64,000 bases of DNA, taken from Longitalea arenae. Lineage in GTDB: Bacteria > Bacteroidota > Bacteroidia > Chitinophagales > Chitinophagaceae. Below, in pieces: positions 54,756-64,000 of this stretch. The position numbers were made by a program, and so were the translations under genes. The notes under the pieces were generated by a model. The model worked only from the letters and a program-made list of their open reading frames with translations. It did no database searches and was not told the DNA's origin. The DNA lies in assembly GCF_016924755.1 (NCBI RefSeq), contig NZ_JAFFJX010000026.1, forward strand, positions 1-64,000, written 5' to 3'. The stretch's first letter is position 1. Each line of letters starts with the position of its first letter.

Positions 54756-57683
54756 TTAAGCTTCTGCTTCAACATACGAACTTACCGGTTCGCAGGTACA
54801 GATCAGGTTCCGGTCACCATGGGTGTTATTCACTCTTGCCACACTGGGCCAGAATTTATTCTCACGTATATACGGTAACGGGAATGCTGCCTGTTCGCGG
54901 GTATAACTGTGTGACCATTGGGAACTGATCACAACATGTTGCGTATGCGGCGCATTCTTCAATGCATTGTCTTTTTTATCGGCCCTGCCTTCTTCAATCG
55001 CGCGGATCTCTTCGCGGATGCTTAACAGCGCATCGCAGAAACGATCGAGTTCGGCTTTGTCTTCGCTTTCCGTAGGTTCTATCATAATAGTGCCCGGTAC
55101 TGGGAAGCTCATTGTAGGCGCGTGGAAGCCATAGTCCATCAAACGTTTGGCCACATCTTCCGCTTCAATTTCAGCACTCTTCTTGAAGGGGCGCAGGTCA
55201 ACGATAAATTCGTGCGCACATTCACCATTATGGTTCGTGTACAGGATCTCGTATTGTCCTTCCAGGCGGGCCCGCATATAATTCGCATTCAGGATGGCAT
55301 ATTCACTGGCTTTGCGAACGCCTTCGGCGCCCAGCATCCTGATATAGGCATAACTGATAAGCAATATGGAGGCTGAACCATAAGGAGCTGCACTTACCGA
55401 ATTGATGGTGGTAAGGCTGGTAGATTTATCACGGCCACGGCTGCTCTCGATAGTAACATGTTCTGTTTGCAGGTTACCGGGCAGGAATCTGGCAAGGTGT
55501 TCCTTTACACAAATGGGGCCCATGCCGGGACCGCCGCCGCCATGTGGAATAGCAAAGGTTTTATGCAGGTTCAAATGGCATACATCAGCGCCTATTAAAC
55601 CGGGGGCGGTTAAACCCACCTGGGCATTCATGTTGGCGCCATCCATGTATACCTGTCCGCCATGCTGGTGAACGATCTTTGTGATCTCTTTTACGGTTTC
55701 TTCATAAACCCCATAGGTGCTGGGGTAAGTGATCATGATCCCTGCGAGGTTCTTGCTGTGTTGTTCCGCTTTAGCCTTAAGGTCTTCCACATCGATATAA
55801 CCATTTTCCAGCGCCTTCACGACCACGACCTTCATGCCGGCCATAACAGCACTCGCGGGGTTCGTACCGTGGGCAGAAATGGGGATAAGCATCACGTTGC
55901 GATGTGATTCGTTGCGGCTTTCATGGTAAGCGCGGATCACGAGCAGACCTGCATATTCGCCCTGGGCGCCGCTGTTCGGCTGCAGGCTGCAGGCGTCAAA
56001 GGCGGTGATCTCACAGAGGTATTTGCTCAATTCATCGGTGATCTGTTTATACCCTTCCGTTTGATCGGCCGGCGCAAAGGGATGTATTTTGCTCCAGTGC
56101 TGCCAGCTCAGGGGGATCATTTCACTGGCGGCATTCAGTTTCATAGTACAACTGCCAAGTGAGATCATGGATGTATTCAGCGACAGGTCTTTATTCTCAA
56201 GCTGTTTGATGTACCGCATCATTTCTGTTTCACTGCGGTGGGTATTGAACACCGGGTGTGTTAGATAATGACTGGTGCGGGTAAGCGTATTTGGAATATT
56301 GTACAGTACGGCGTCTTCGCTCAGGCTGAATGTGGCTACACTTTGATCGTTCGGATGATCGAGCAGTAACAGAATATCCAGCACATCGCTCAGGGTAGTG
56401 GTTTCATCGAGTGATATCCCTACCTCGTTATTGCCATAATAGCGGAAATTGATCTGAGCGGCTTCTGCTTTTTTGCGAATGCTGCTGGCATTCTTTGCCC
56501 TGAATACGATCGTATCGAAGAAGTTCTTATGTACCAGCTCATATCCTTCCGCTTCCAGTTCTTCGGCCAGTGCATTGGCAAGCACTGTGACTCTTTTGGC
56601 TATGTTCTTCAGTCCGTCGGGACCATGATAAACCGCGTACATGGCGGCCATGTTCGCCAGCAGGGCCTGGGCCGTACAAATATTGCTGGTGGCTTTCTCG
56701 CGTTTGATATGCTGCTCGCGGGTTTGCAGGGCCATCCGCAGGGCGCGGTTGTTCTGCGCATCGATGCTCACCCCGATGATCCGGCCGGGAATATTCCTTT
56801 TGAATTCTTCTTTAGCGGCAAAAAATGCTGCGTGCGGACCGCCAAAACCTAAAGGAACGCCAAAGCGTTGGGCGGAACCGAAGGCTACATCGGCGCCCAG
56901 TTCGCCGGGCGGTGTCAGCAGCGTGAGGGCCAGCAGGTCGGTACCCATGGCTACATAAGCGCCTGCCTGGTGTACTTTATTGATGAAGTCGCGATAGTCT
57001 TCTATGGCGCCTTTGTCGTTGGGGTATTGTACCAGCGCACCGAAGAACTGCTGATCGATCGTGGCAGTTCGGTAATCGCCAAACACTACTTCAATTCCTA
57101 CGGGTTCAGCGCGGGTAACCACTACATCTTTCGTTTGGGGGAATGTATCGATATCGATAAAGAACTTCGGCCGCGTGATATGTTCATGATCCTTATTCAG
57201 GGTGTTGAAGAACATGGTCATGGCCTCGGCGGCGGCAGTGGCTTCATCGAGCAGGGACGCGTTGGTCAGCGGCAGGGCAGTAAGATCGCTTACCATGGTT
57301 TGAAAGTTCAATAGGCTCTCGAGACGGCCCTGTGAAATTTCAGCCTGGTAAGGCGTATACTGGGTATACCAGCCCGGATTCTCAAATACGTTACGCAGAA
57401 TGACGCTGGGCGTAATGGTATCATAATAACCCTGGCCGATATAGTTCTTATAGACCTTATTTTTTAGCGAAATGTCTTTGATCAATTGCAGGTATTCATA
57501 TTCGCTGATGGAAGGCGGAATGTTCAGGTCTCCCTCCATGCGAATACCAGCCGGCACTGTTTTATCGATCAGCGCATCGAGGCTGCTTTCGCCGATAGCT
57601 TTCAGCATCTGGCGGGTTTCAGATTCAGTGGGTCCAATGTGGCGACGGATGAATTCAGTATTCTGTTGTTCAAAAAGATTCAT
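54756..57683 (-). CDS. gcvP: glycine dehydrogenase (decarboxylating), P-protein
   Basis: 975 aa single-chain P-protein of the glycine cleavage system: PLP-dependent decarboxylation of glycine with transfer of the aminomethyl group to the lipoyl H-protein. N-terminal half starts [59 protein letters not shown] is typical; the PLP lysine lies in [23 protein letters not shown] (about residue 711); the C-terminal half ends with [18 protein letters not shown]. gcvT and gcvH are not in the window. A minus-strand TAACTTTG at 57758-57765 is the probable -7 box. Confidence 0.97.
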   Translation of the reverse strand: MNLFEQQNTEFIRRHIGPTESETRQMLKAIGESSLDALIDKTVPAGIRMEGDLNIPPSISEYEYLQLIKDISLKNKVYKNYIGQGYYDTITPSVILRNVFENPGWYTQYTPYQAEISQGRLESLLNFQTMVSDLTALPLTNASLLDEATAAAEAMTMFFNTLNKDHEHITRPKFFIDIDTFPQTKDVVVTRAEPVGIEVVFGDYRTATIDQQFFGALVQYPNDKGAIEDYRDFINKVHQAGAYVAMGTDLLALTLLTPPGELGADVAFGSAQRFGVPLGFGGPHAAFFAAKEEFKRNIPGRIIGVSIDAQNNRALRMALQTREQHIKREKATSNICTAQALLANMAAMYAVYHGPDGLKNIAKRVTVLANALAEELEAEGYELVHKNFFDTIVFRAKNASSIRKKAEAAQINFRYYGNNEVGISLDETTTLSDVLDILLLLDHPNDQSVATFSLSEDAVLYNIPNTLTRTSHYLTHPVFNTHRSETEMMRYIKQLENKDLSLNTSMISLGSCTMKLNAASEMIPLSWQHWSKIHPFAPADQTEGYKQITDELSKYLCEITAFDACSLQPNSGAQGEYAGLLVIRAYHESRNESHRNVMLIPISAHGTNPASAVMAGMKVVVVKALENGYIDVEDLKAKAEQHSKNLAGIMITYPSTYGVYEETVKEITKIVHQHGGQVYMDGANMNAQVGLTAPGLIGADVCHLNLHKTFAIPHGGGGPGMGPICVKEHLARFLPGNLQTEHVTIESSRGRDKSTSLTTINSVSAAPYGSASILLISYAYIRMLGAEGVRKASEYAILNANYMRARLEGQYEILYTNHNGECAHEFIVDLRPFKKSAEIEAEDVAKRLMDYGFHAPTMSFPVPGTIMIEPTESEDKAELDRFCDALLSIREEIRAIEEGRADKKDNALKNAPHTQHVVISSQWSHSYTREQAAFPLPYIRENKFWPSVARVNNTHGDRNLICTCEPVSSYVEAEA

Positions 57684-57757
57684 AATCCCGTTTATGTTTG
57701 TAGTTTATTGTTTCTGGATCCTAAGCCTGGCAATGGTCATTTTAAGGTATAAGGCCG

Positions 57758-57765
57758 CAAAGTTA
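57758..57765 (-). promoter_or_regulatory. -7 box of gcvP
   Basis: Minus-strand TAACTTTG, exact TAnnTTTG, about 75 bp before the gcvP ATG. No glycine riboswitch was recognised in the leader. Confidence 0.4.
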
Positions 57766-57834
57766 ATATTAAACTGGCAGACTAACACCTGTTTGGCATC
57801 AGGCGTGAATTCAATGGGGATAAGAGCAAGACCT

Positions 57835-57870
57835 AGCTAATGTGCTAATTAGCTAATGTGATAATGCGAA
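57835..57870. repeat. short GCTAATGT octamer array
   Basis: Three to four GCTAAT(GT/TA) units with a period of 8 between gcvP's promoter and the fatty acid hydroxylase gene. Confidence 0.6.
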
Positions 57871-58003
57871 AACGCATTAATTTTTGGTTGTCAATCAGTT
57901 ATAAAGTCAATTAGATCATCAAGTGCATGAGAGCGCAGCGGCGTTCACCAATGGCTGACTTACTAACTAAGTGCTAACAAGCTAATAACAAAGCACTTGC
58001 GCG

Positions 58004-58927
58004 TTAAAACTTGGGGTTTTGAACTTTGTATGCAGAACGCTGTTTTTCTTTCGCCCGCATTTGGTCGCTGGTGAACCGGCTGCCGTCATGGCTCCAGCCC
58101 GGCGGACCAAAGAGGTACCTGAGCTTTTTTTTGAAGCCAATGTCCTTACGGCGCAGATCTTTCCAAATAGCAGCCCATTCGTGAAAAATGATATTGGGCA
58201 GGGACTCTTTTTCGAGGGGATGGGTGATGCCATAGCGGATGGGTTCATATTGTTGCGGCGGTAATTCTGCCTGAAAAGTGCCAAAGAGTTTATCCCAGAT
58301 GATAAAGACGGTTCCCATGTTCCGGTCGAGGTACCTCGCATTGGAAGCATGGTGAACCCGGTGATGGGAGGGCGTTACAAAGATATATTCCAGCCAGCCC
58401 AGCCTGCGCACTTTTTCGGTATGGGTTAAGATCGCCCACACCTGGCATACAGAATACATAAAGAAGATATCTATGGGCGCGAAGCCGGCCATTGTGATCG
58501 GAATAAAGAACAGGAAACTGTAAAAAGGTTCCAGTACGCCGCTGCGGAAACCCACACTGAAATTAAAGTGGGTTGAGGTGTGGTGGTTCACATGAACGGC
58601 CCAAAAAAAACGGCATTGATGTCCGAGCCGGTGCAGCCAGTAATGCATGAAATCGGTGAGCAGCAACAGTACGAGCCAGTGTATTGCAGAATGAGACCAG
58701 GAGAATAAGCTAAGAGTGAAAAACCAGGTAAGCACGATCAGACTGATGCCACGCATGGCCAGATCGGTTAAGCCGGTCAAAAGGCTGAGGAGGAAATTGT
58801 GAACGGTATCTTTCCAACTATAGGAACTTATACCTTCCAAATGGCTGATCAGCAGTTCGGCTCCAATAACCAGGACATATAGCGGTGTTGACAAAAGCAA
58901 TATGATCTGATCGTATAATGCGCTCAT
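58004..58927 (-). CDS. sterol desaturase / fatty acid hydroxylase family protein
   Basis: 307 aa with four to five spans. Di-iron membrane enzyme of the fatty acid hydroxylase superfamily: histidine boxes HYWLHRLGH (about 95-103), HVNHHTSTH (about 111-119) and HHRVHHASN (about 188-196). Hydroxylates or desaturates a lipid; the substrate is unknown, in Bacteroidota it could be an ornithine lipid, sphingolipid or carotenoid. The C-terminal 60 residues are charged and cytoplasmic. ATG at 58927. Single gene. Confidence 0.9.
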   Translation of the reverse strand: MSALYDQIILLLSTPLYVLVIGAELLISHLEGISSYSWKDTVHNFLLSLLTGLTDLAMRGISLIVLTWFFTLSLFSWSHSAIHWLVLLLLTDFMHYWLHRLGHQCRFFWAVHVNHHTSTHFNFSVGFRSGVLEPFYSFLFFIPITMAGFAPIDIFFMYSVCQVWAILTHTEKVRRLGWLEYIFVTPSHHRVHHASNARYLDRNMGTVFIIWDKLFGTFQAELPPQQYEPIRYGITHPLEKESLPNIIFHEWAAIWKDLRRKDIGFKKKLRYLFGPPGWSHDGSRFTSDQMRAKEKQRSAYKVQNPKF

Positions 58928-59182
58928 GTGAATTAAAAATCAAAAACCAAACCATGAATGTCAGGGATAAAGTAACTTGCAGGGGCCGGTAAAACTGCAT
59001 TCGCCCAATGAGGGACAGCCGTTTCCCGCTGGATCTCGCCGCTGCAGATGCCAAGTTACAGGCTGAAGTTTATAGCATAAGCGACCGGGCGAACGGGTGA
59101 CAATTATCCGGCAGGTTTAGGGTCGTTTTTAGTATTAATTCAGCCGGCCACTTTTAAAAATAAATGTAGTTATATAAAATAA
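58928..59182. other. divergent intergenic region
   Basis: About 255 bp between the hydroxylase and the YkgJ gene. AT-rich towards 59150-59180; no repeat array and no clear motif. Confidence 0.35.
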
Positions 59183-59698
59183 ATGACAGCACATCGCGAT
59201 AATAATGAGCCTGTTGGGGGAATGGCAGATGGCAACTGGCAGAAGAAAAGCGCAGAGCATCAGAAGCAGTACAAAACTTTGTTAAAAAGAGCAGACCGGA
59301 ACAAAGTGTTGAAAAAATTGCCCGAACTGCATGATGAAGCGTTTTCAACAGTTGATTGTTTGCAATGTGCCGCCTGTTGTAAGAACTATTCGCCCCGTTT
59401 TAAGACGCCTGATATCAAGCGTATCAGCAAACACCTTAAAATGAAGGAAAGTGTTTTCATTGAAACTTATTTACGGTTAGATGAAGAAGGGGATTATGTG
59501 GTAAAGCAAACGCCCTGTGCGTTTCTTGGGGCCGACAACTATTGTAGTATTTATGAAGTTCGTCCGTCTGATTGCGAGCGGTTTCCCTACACCGATGAAG
59601 ATGTGATCCTGAAACGGCCGCAGCTTACGTTAAAAAATTCGAGTTTTTGTCCGGCAGTGTATTATGTGATGGAAAGATTATTGCAAATTGAGAAATGA
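59183..59698 (+). CDS. YkgJ family cysteine cluster protein
   Basis: 171 aa. The cysteine cluster of the CxxCxxCC family (YkgJ, formerly UPF0153) is seen as DCLQCAACCKNY at about 58-69, followed by PCAFLGADNYCSIYEVRPSDCERFPY and a final C near 157. These cysteines bind a metal or Fe-S cluster. Some members are linked to flagellin or protein modification, but the role here is unknown. ATG at 59183; a second in-frame ATG 13 codons on is possible. Confidence 0.88.
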   Translation: MTAHRDNNEPVGGMADGNWQKKSAEHQKQYKTLLKRADRNKVLKKLPELHDEAFSTVDCLQCAACCKNYSPRFKTPDIKRISKHLKMKESVFIETYLRLDEEGDYVVKQTPCAFLGADNYCSIYEVRPSDCERFPYTDEDVILKRPQLTLKNSSFCPAVYYVMERLLQIEK

Positions 59699-59858
59699 GT
59701 GAACGAAAGGGTTATTACAGGTTACAGGTTTCAAGTGACAAGCCATTATACATTGGGATTATGAGCGTTATTCTCCCTGCAACCTGTACCGTAACACGGC
59801 ATCCCTTGCAGCTGTATTATCACATTAGCATATTAGCAAATTATCACATTGGCTTTTG

Positions 59859-62093
59859 ATGTCGCATTTACCAACCCTCATACAGGACCTAGCCTTGATA
59901 CTGGCCATTGCCGGTGTAACCACCCTGCTATTTAAAAAGTTAAAACAACCGGTAGTGCTGGGATATATCCTGGCCGGATTGCTGGTTGGTCCCAACTTCA
60001 CCTTGCTGCCTTCCATCTCTGACCTTGACGGCGTGAAGGTGTGGGCTGATATCGGTGTGATCTTCCTGTTGTTCAGCCTCGGTCTTGAGTTCAGCTTTAA
60101 AAAACTGATGAAGATAGGCGGCACGGCCGGGGTAACCGGGGTATATGAGATCATGTGTATGGTGACGTTAGGTTATATAACCGGGAAACTGTTGGGATGG
60201 CCTACGATGGATTGCATATTCCTGGGTGGTATCATTGCAATTTCATCTACTACGATCATCATCCGGGCTTTTGATGAATTGGGGGTAAAAACCCGAAAGT
60301 TCGCCGGTATTGTAATGGGGGTGCTGATCATTGAAGATCTCATGGCGGTGCTGATGATGGTCTTGCTCTCGACCCTTGCGCTTAGCCGTGAGTTTGCCGG
60401 TATGGAGATGTTGCTATCGGCACTAAAGCTGGTATTTTTCTTATGTCTCTGGTTCCTCTCGGGCATATTTCTGCTTCCGGGCTTCTTCAAATGGGGGCGA
60501 AAGCTGATGAATGACGAAACCATGCTGGTCATATCATTGGGTTTGTGTTTGGTAATGGTGGTGCTGGCTACCTATGTCGGTTTCTCTGCCCCTTTAGGCG
60601 CTTTTATTATGGGCTCTGTGCTGGCGGAGACAACGCAGGCTGAAAGGATAGAGCACCTGGTGCAACCGGTCAAGAACCTGTTTGGCGCCATATTTTTTGT
60701 ATCGGTAGGATTATTGATCGACCCCGAAATGCTTATTAAACACATTGGCCCGGTGCTAATAATATCAGCCGTGGTGATCCTGGGCAAAACGGTCAATGTT
60801 ACGATAGGCGCCCTGTTATCGGGCCAGCCATTAAGGCAATCTATCCAGGCGGGCATGAGCCTGGCGCAGATCGGGGAATTCTCCTTTATTATTGCCACCC
60901 TTGGGTTATCATTGAATGTGACCGGTGATTATTTATACCCGATAGCGGTAGGCGTTTCGGTGATCACCGCCTTCACCACACCCTATATGATCAAACTGGC
61001 GGATCCTTTCTTTGGCTGGCTTGCACCCAGGTTACCACTGAAATGGCGAATGGCGATCAATCAGTACAGTACCGGCGCCCAAACCCTTCAGGCCGAAAGC
61101 GACTGGCGGGTGGTATTGAGATCTTATCTTACGGTGATGACTTCAAATTCGGTGATCATTATTGCCATTATATTATTGTCTGCCACTTATTTGTTGCCGG
61201 TGTTGAAAAACAATGTAACTGGTGAAATATGGCCGGCGATCGTAACTTGTGCGATCACCCTGATCGCTACCGCTCCTTTCTTTTGGGGATTGGCCATTCG
61301 GAGGCTGCACTCTATGTCGTATACAAATTTATGGCTCGATAAAAAGTATAATCATGGTCCGCTCGTAATGCTCGAAGTGCTGCGAAATGTATTGATGGTG
61401 CTGCTGGTTGGTTTTATGGTAAACCAGCTGTTCAATACCATGATCGCCTTTGTGGCCATATTACCGGTCATCGTGATCGTATTGCTGGTATTTGCCCGGC
61501 GGTTAAATTCATTCTATGCGCGCATAGAAAAACGGTTCCTCATGAATTTGAACCAACGTGAGCAGCTGCAACCTTCGGGCACCAGTGACCTGTCGCCCTG
61601 GGATGCGCACATGGCGTTTTTTACCATGCCGCCCGAGTCGGCGGTAGTAGGTAAAACCCTGCAGGAGCTGGCCTGGCGGGAACAATATGGGATCAACATT
61701 GCGTATGTGGAACGGGGCTCAATAACTATTACAGCGCCATCGCGCACAGACGTATTATATCCTTTTGATAAGATTGCGGTCATTGGCACGGATGTACAGC
61801 TGGAACAGTTCCGCAACATTCTGGAATCGGCCATTCTGCCTTCACAGAACGGTGATTCAGAGATCATCCTGAATAGATTGATCGTGGATAACCATACTGC
61901 CTTGCGCGGAAAGACGATTCGTGCCTCCGGTATTCGCGAGATAACGAAAGGCGTGGTGGTTGGCATCGAGCGCGATGGAAAGCGCATTTTGAACCCGGAT
62001 TCAAATACGGTTTTTGAATGGGACGATATTGTGTGGATCGTAGGCGACCGCAAGAAGATCGAAGAGCTGAAGGAAATGGGGATCAGGCAATAA
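59859..62093 (+). CDS. KefB-type cation:proton antiporter (CPA2) with two TrkA-C domains
   Basis: 744 aa. N-terminal CPA2 transport domain (about 1-385), starting with LKQPVVLGYILAGLLVGPNF and GVIFLLFSLGLEFSF, with GLGVK-like and LIIEDLMAV helices. A second membrane block of four spans (about 425-555) follows, which plain KefB lacks. The C-terminal cytoplasmic part has two RCK_C/TrkA_C domains (MPPESAVVGKTLQELAWREQYGI; TALRGKTIRASGIREI), but no NAD-binding TrkA_N domain. K+ or Na+ efflux controlled by a ligand at the TrkA_C domains is the likely role. The ATG at 59859 follows a TTG in frame. Confidence 0.9.
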   Translation: MSHLPTLIQDLALILAIAGVTTLLFKKLKQPVVLGYILAGLLVGPNFTLLPSISDLDGVKVWADIGVIFLLFSLGLEFSFKKLMKIGGTAGVTGVYEIMCMVTLGYITGKLLGWPTMDCIFLGGIIAISSTTIIIRAFDELGVKTRKFAGIVMGVLIIEDLMAVLMMVLLSTLALSREFAGMEMLLSALKLVFFLCLWFLSGIFLLPGFFKWGRKLMNDETMLVISLGLCLVMVVLATYVGFSAPLGAFIMGSVLAETTQAERIEHLVQPVKNLFGAIFFVSVGLLIDPEMLIKHIGPVLIISAVVILGKTVNVTIGALLSGQPLRQSIQAGMSLAQIGEFSFIIATLGLSLNVTGDYLYPIAVGVSVITAFTTPYMIKLADPFFGWLAPRLPLKWRMAINQYSTGAQTLQAESDWRVVLRSYLTVMTSNSVIIIAIILLSATYLLPVLKNNVTGEIWPAIVTCAITLIATAPFFWGLAIRRLHSMSYTNLWLDKKYNHGPLVMLEVLRNVLMVLLVGFMVNQLFNTMIAFVAILPVIVIVLLVFARRLNSFYARIEKRFLMNLNQREQLQPSGTSDLSPWDAHMAFFTMPPESAVVGKTLQELAWREQYGINIAYVERGSITITAPSRTDVLYPFDKIAVIGTDVQLEQFRNILESAILPSQNGDSEIILNRLIVDNHTALRGKTIRASGIREITKGVVVGIERDGKRILNPDSNTVFEWDDIVWIVGDRKKIEELKEMGIRQ

Positions 62094-62210
62094 TTAGCTG
62101 ATGTGCTGATGTGCTAATTAGCTGATGTGCTGATTTGCTGATGTGCTAATGAAATACGGGCAATAATTAGCTGATGTGCTGATTTGCTGATGTGCTAATG
62201 AAATACAGGT
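62094..62210. repeat. octamer array that has copied the end of the antiporter gene
   Basis: GCTGATGT, GCTAATTA, GCTGATTT and GCTAATGA units with a period of 8. The string CAATAATTAGCTGATGTGCT spanning the stop codon (from about 62087) recurs at 62160, and GAAATACGGG/GAAATACAGG copies echo the gene's GAAATGGGG before its stop. Confidence 0.85.
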
Positions 62211-62263
62211 GAATACGTAAGCAATTCTGTCGAAGGTCAGTTTTTTTCGGGCGGCAATACATT

Positions 62264-62271
62264 TACCTTTA
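62264..62271 (+). promoter_or_regulatory. possible -7 box of the DUF4242 gene
   Basis: TACCTTTA (one mismatch to TAnnTTTG) 17 bp before the start; a TTTTTTTCGG lies near the -33 position. Confidence 0.35.
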
Positions 62272-62287
62272 TAGTAAATTAATTGCT

Positions 62288-62566
62288 ATGCCAAAATTCG
62301 TCATTGAAAGAGAGATGCCCAATGTTGGTAATCTTTCCCAGGAACAACTTCAACAGGCAGCCCAAACGTCCTGCGGCGTGTTAATGGAAATGGGCCCTTC
62401 CATACAGTGGGTACACAGTTATGTAACAGATAATAAGATCTACTGCGTTTATAATGCAACTGATGAGGAAGCGATCAAAAAACATGCAGCTACTGCAGGT
62501 TTTCCGGCCGATAGGATAAGCCGTGTGCGCACTATTATGGATCCTACGACGGCGGAAGTTTCTTAA
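62288..62566 (+). CDS. DUF4242 domain protein, 92 aa
   Basis: Complete small protein of the DUF4242 family: FVIEREMPNVGNLSQEQLQQAAQTSCGVLMEMGPSIQWVHSYVTDNKIYCVYNATDEEAIKKHAATAGFPADRISRV. It is predicted to have a ferredoxin-like fold; some members bind nickel or act as small sensors, but no function is established. The histidine in VHSYV and the one in KKHAA are the candidate metal ligands. ATG at 62288. Confidence 0.85.
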   Translation: MPKFVIEREMPNVGNLSQEQLQQAAQTSCGVLMEMGPSIQWVHSYVTDNKIYCVYNATDEEAIKKHAATAGFPADRISRVRTIMDPTTAEVS

Positions 62567-62569
62567 AAG

Positions 62570-62640
62570 GCATCGAAGCAACAAGGCAAAAAGGCAATGA
62601 GGCAACAAGGCAGAGAAAAGACAACAAGGCAACAGGCAAT
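62570..62640. repeat. octamer array, word AAGGCAAC
   Basis: Units AAGGCAAA, AAGGCAAT, GAGGCAAC and AAGGCAAC with a period of 8 (and some 7), right after the DUF4242 gene. Confidence 0.7.
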
Positions 62641-62716
62641 CGGGAATGGAGATTAATACTCTCAATAGAAAGTATTGCATGACCTAGAACTCAATTGATC
62701 AATTTTATTAACCTAA

Positions 62717-63337
62717 TTAACTCGTCAACTTTCCACCTGTTTCCGATTTTGCTTTGACCTGGGGCAATGCAGGCGCCTTAGGCTTCACCATATTGTTCGT
62801 ATGATTCACCACAAGATTGTTTTTACCGGGCACAGGCAGCAGATTATTTCTTCCCATTTTAAAAGCTACATACAACAGACATAAGGTTACGATAAACTGA
62901 ATGACGGTAAGCGAATTTGACACTACATGGACGGCCGGACGGATCGCCCTTTTCATCTGTGATTCTTTCATGGCCGACAGGGGAGGGTAAATGGTCGCAT
63001 CGCCAAAATAGATCATCTCTGATATGATCACCTGTTTATTGATGGTAGCTATGAGCAGGATGAGCATGGAGCCTGCAACGAGCATGATAATATTCGATGC
63101 TTTCCTGCTGAACTGGTGCCTGATCTCTTTTACCAAAAAGATAAAAAAGGCAAAGAAGATAAATAACGGTAATACAATTTTCCAGGAAGAGATGGTGAAA
63201 TAGGTCTCGTGCAGGCGGATGTCGAAATGATTGCTGAGGAAGGTCCAGCCAAACACAAAAATGGTCACCAATACGGTGGCGTTCAGGATAAGACCTAACC
63301 AGATCAGTTCAATGAGTAACGGCTTAAATTTTTGCAT
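62717..63337 (-). CDS. small membrane protein with a COX1-like helix
   Basis: 206 aa, four predicted spans (about 8-30, 52-68, 85-102, 148-166) and a basic, proline-rich C-terminal tail. After the first span it has FDIRLHETYFTISSWKIVLP, which resembles HDTYYVVAHFHYVL of cytochrome c oxidase subunit I, though the haem-ligand histidine (second H of the COX1 motif) is replaced here. Such proteins occur in Bacteroidota without other oxidase parts. No oxidase genes are near. Function unknown. Confidence 0.75.
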   Translation of the reverse strand: MQKFKPLLIELIWLGLILNATVLVTIFVFGWTFLSNHFDIRLHETYFTISSWKIVLPLFIFFAFFIFLVKEIRHQFSRKASNIIMLVAGSMLILLIATINKQVIISEMIYFGDATIYPPLSAMKESQMKRAIRPAVHVVSNSLTVIQFIVTLCLLYVAFKMGRNNLLPVPGKNNLVVNHTNNMVKPKAPALPQVKAKSETGGKLTS

Positions 63338-63380
63338 AGGTAATCAGGCTTGGATTAAATATACAAAAACCGTGCGATTA

Positions 63381-64000
63381 TTATCCGAACAGATCGCTGC
63401 TCAGATACCGGTCGCCCCGGTCGCAAACGATGAACACAATTACGCCTGATGTAAGCTCTTTGGCCACCCTGAAAGCGGCAGAAGCGGCTCCCCCACTGCT
63501 CATGCCTGCAAATACGCCTTCCACTTTGGCCAGTTGCCGGGCGGTAATCGTAGCTTCCTGCTGCGATACATCGATGATGCGATCGACCCGGCTGGGATCG
63601 AAGATCTTGGGCAGGTATTCCTTGGGCCAGCGCCGGATGCCGGGAATAGAGGACTCTTCCGTTGGCTGGCAGCCCACGATCTGGATCGCCGGGTTCTTTT
63701 CCTTAAAGAACATAGAACAGCCCATAATGGTGCCGGTAGTGCCCATCGAGCTCACGAAGTGGGTGATGGTTTGGTTCGTATCGCGCCAGATCTCGGGACC
63801 GGTTGTTTTATAATGCGCTTTGTAATTATCAGGATTAGAGAACTGGTTCAGGATGATGAACTCACCGGTAGCTGCTTTTTCTTCGGCGTAATCGCGGCAT
63901 TTTTCAATGCTCTCCAGCAGCGTTACTTTGGCGCCGTATGCTTCCATGGTGAGGGTTCTTTCGCGGGTTGATGTGGATGGCATCACCAGTTCAATATCAA
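63381..64000 (-). CDS. cysM: cysteine synthase (CysM/CysK type), N-terminus outside the window
   Basis: PLP enzyme that makes cysteine from O-acetylserine and sulfide or thiosulfate. At least 206 C-terminal residues are seen: PSTSTRERTLTMEAYGAKV, FILNQFSNPDNYKAHYKTTGPEIW, the PLP-phosphate loop VSSMGTTGTIMG, PTEESSIPGIRRWP and EGVFAGMSSGGAASAA. GIRRWP and the lack of the CysK C-terminus point to CysM. The PLP lysine is in the missing N-terminal part. Confidence 0.93.
   Translation of the reverse strand, partial: DIELVMPSTSTRERTLTMEAYGAKVTLLESIEKCRDYAEEKAATGEFIILNQFSNPDNYKAHYKTTGPEIWRDTNQTITHFVSSMGTTGTIMGCSMFFKEKNPAIQIVGCQPTEESSIPGIRRWPKEYLPKIFDPSRVDRIIDVSQQEATITARQLAKVEGVFAGMSSGGAASAAFRVAKELTSGVIVFIVCDRGDRYLSSDLFG

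Noticed and set aside
57684-57760. Glycine riboswitch before gcvP
   Set aside because: The leader is only about 70 nt and lacks the tandem aptamer core.

Overview
The window looks like chromosomal DNA of a Bacteroidota bacterium, most likely a member of the Chitinophagaceae (Niastella/Chitinophaga type). The evidence is: promoters of the Bacteroidota form (TTG, 19 nt, TAnnTTTG) in front of several genes; a primary sigma factor without region 1.1; a one-subunit-anchor sdhCAB operon; the DUF3822-rsmD pair; a DUF4249 lipoprotein; M56/BlaI and TonB-type proteins; few Shine-Dalgarno sequences. No rRNA, tRNA, prophage or CRISPR array was seen. The one clear mobile element is the 3' end of a group II intron at bases 1-93.

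Layout. 1-93 intron end; 0.1-3.0 kb secreted protein, smpB and accD (minus strand); 3.1-7.1 kb sdhCAB operon with its own promoter and terminator; 7.1-12.3 kb a VOC-fold protein and three tandem paralogous multi-span membrane proteins; 12.5-15.0 kb an ABC-F ATPase and a methyltransferase; 15.2-20 kb a 1171-residue outer-membrane protein and a membrane-anchored coiled-coil protein; 20.2-24.8 kb holA, ribF, purM and a DeoR regulator; 24.9-27.5 kb a BlaI repressor with an M56 protease-amidase fusion whose TonB-like tail is cut off by an in-frame TAG; 27.9-32.1 kb rpoD, a DUF4249 lipoprotein, trxB, folB and a TPR protein; 32.3-43.5 kb a MATE exporter, DUF3822-rsmD, an overlapping bioD / formyl-THF cyclo-ligase / lpxK / rnr cluster, a prenyl synthase, a permease and an HD protein; 43.5-46.9 kb a repeat-rich gene desert, a DUF2027-Smr protein, a 500-bp heptamer array and the RNase P RNA gene rnpB; 47-64 kb small OB-fold and barrel proteins, an SSS symporter with a DapA/NanA-family lyase, several secreted proteins, gcvP, a fatty acid hydroxylase, a YkgJ protein, a KefB-type antiporter, DUF4242, a COX1-like small membrane protein and a partial cysM.

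The most unusual property is in the DNA between genes. Almost every longer intergenic stretch holds a degenerate tandem array with a period of 7 or 8 bp (one of 11 bp). Each locus has its own word, and several arrays are arranged as inverted arms that can fold into long hairpins. One such heptamer array, about 147 bp (21 x 7), lies in frame inside ribF, and another has copied the last codons of the KefB-type gene. The second notable system is the BlaI/M56-amidase module: two near-identical 18-bp dyads bracket an exact TAnnTTTG box in front of the repressor, and the sensor protease carries a peptidoglycan amidase domain where BlaR1 carries a penicillin-binding domain.

Most of the remaining genes are ordinary housekeeping functions: fatty acid and lipid A synthesis, respiration, one-carbon and purine metabolism, RNA decay, redox, transport. 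All calls are from reading the sequence; no database search was possible.
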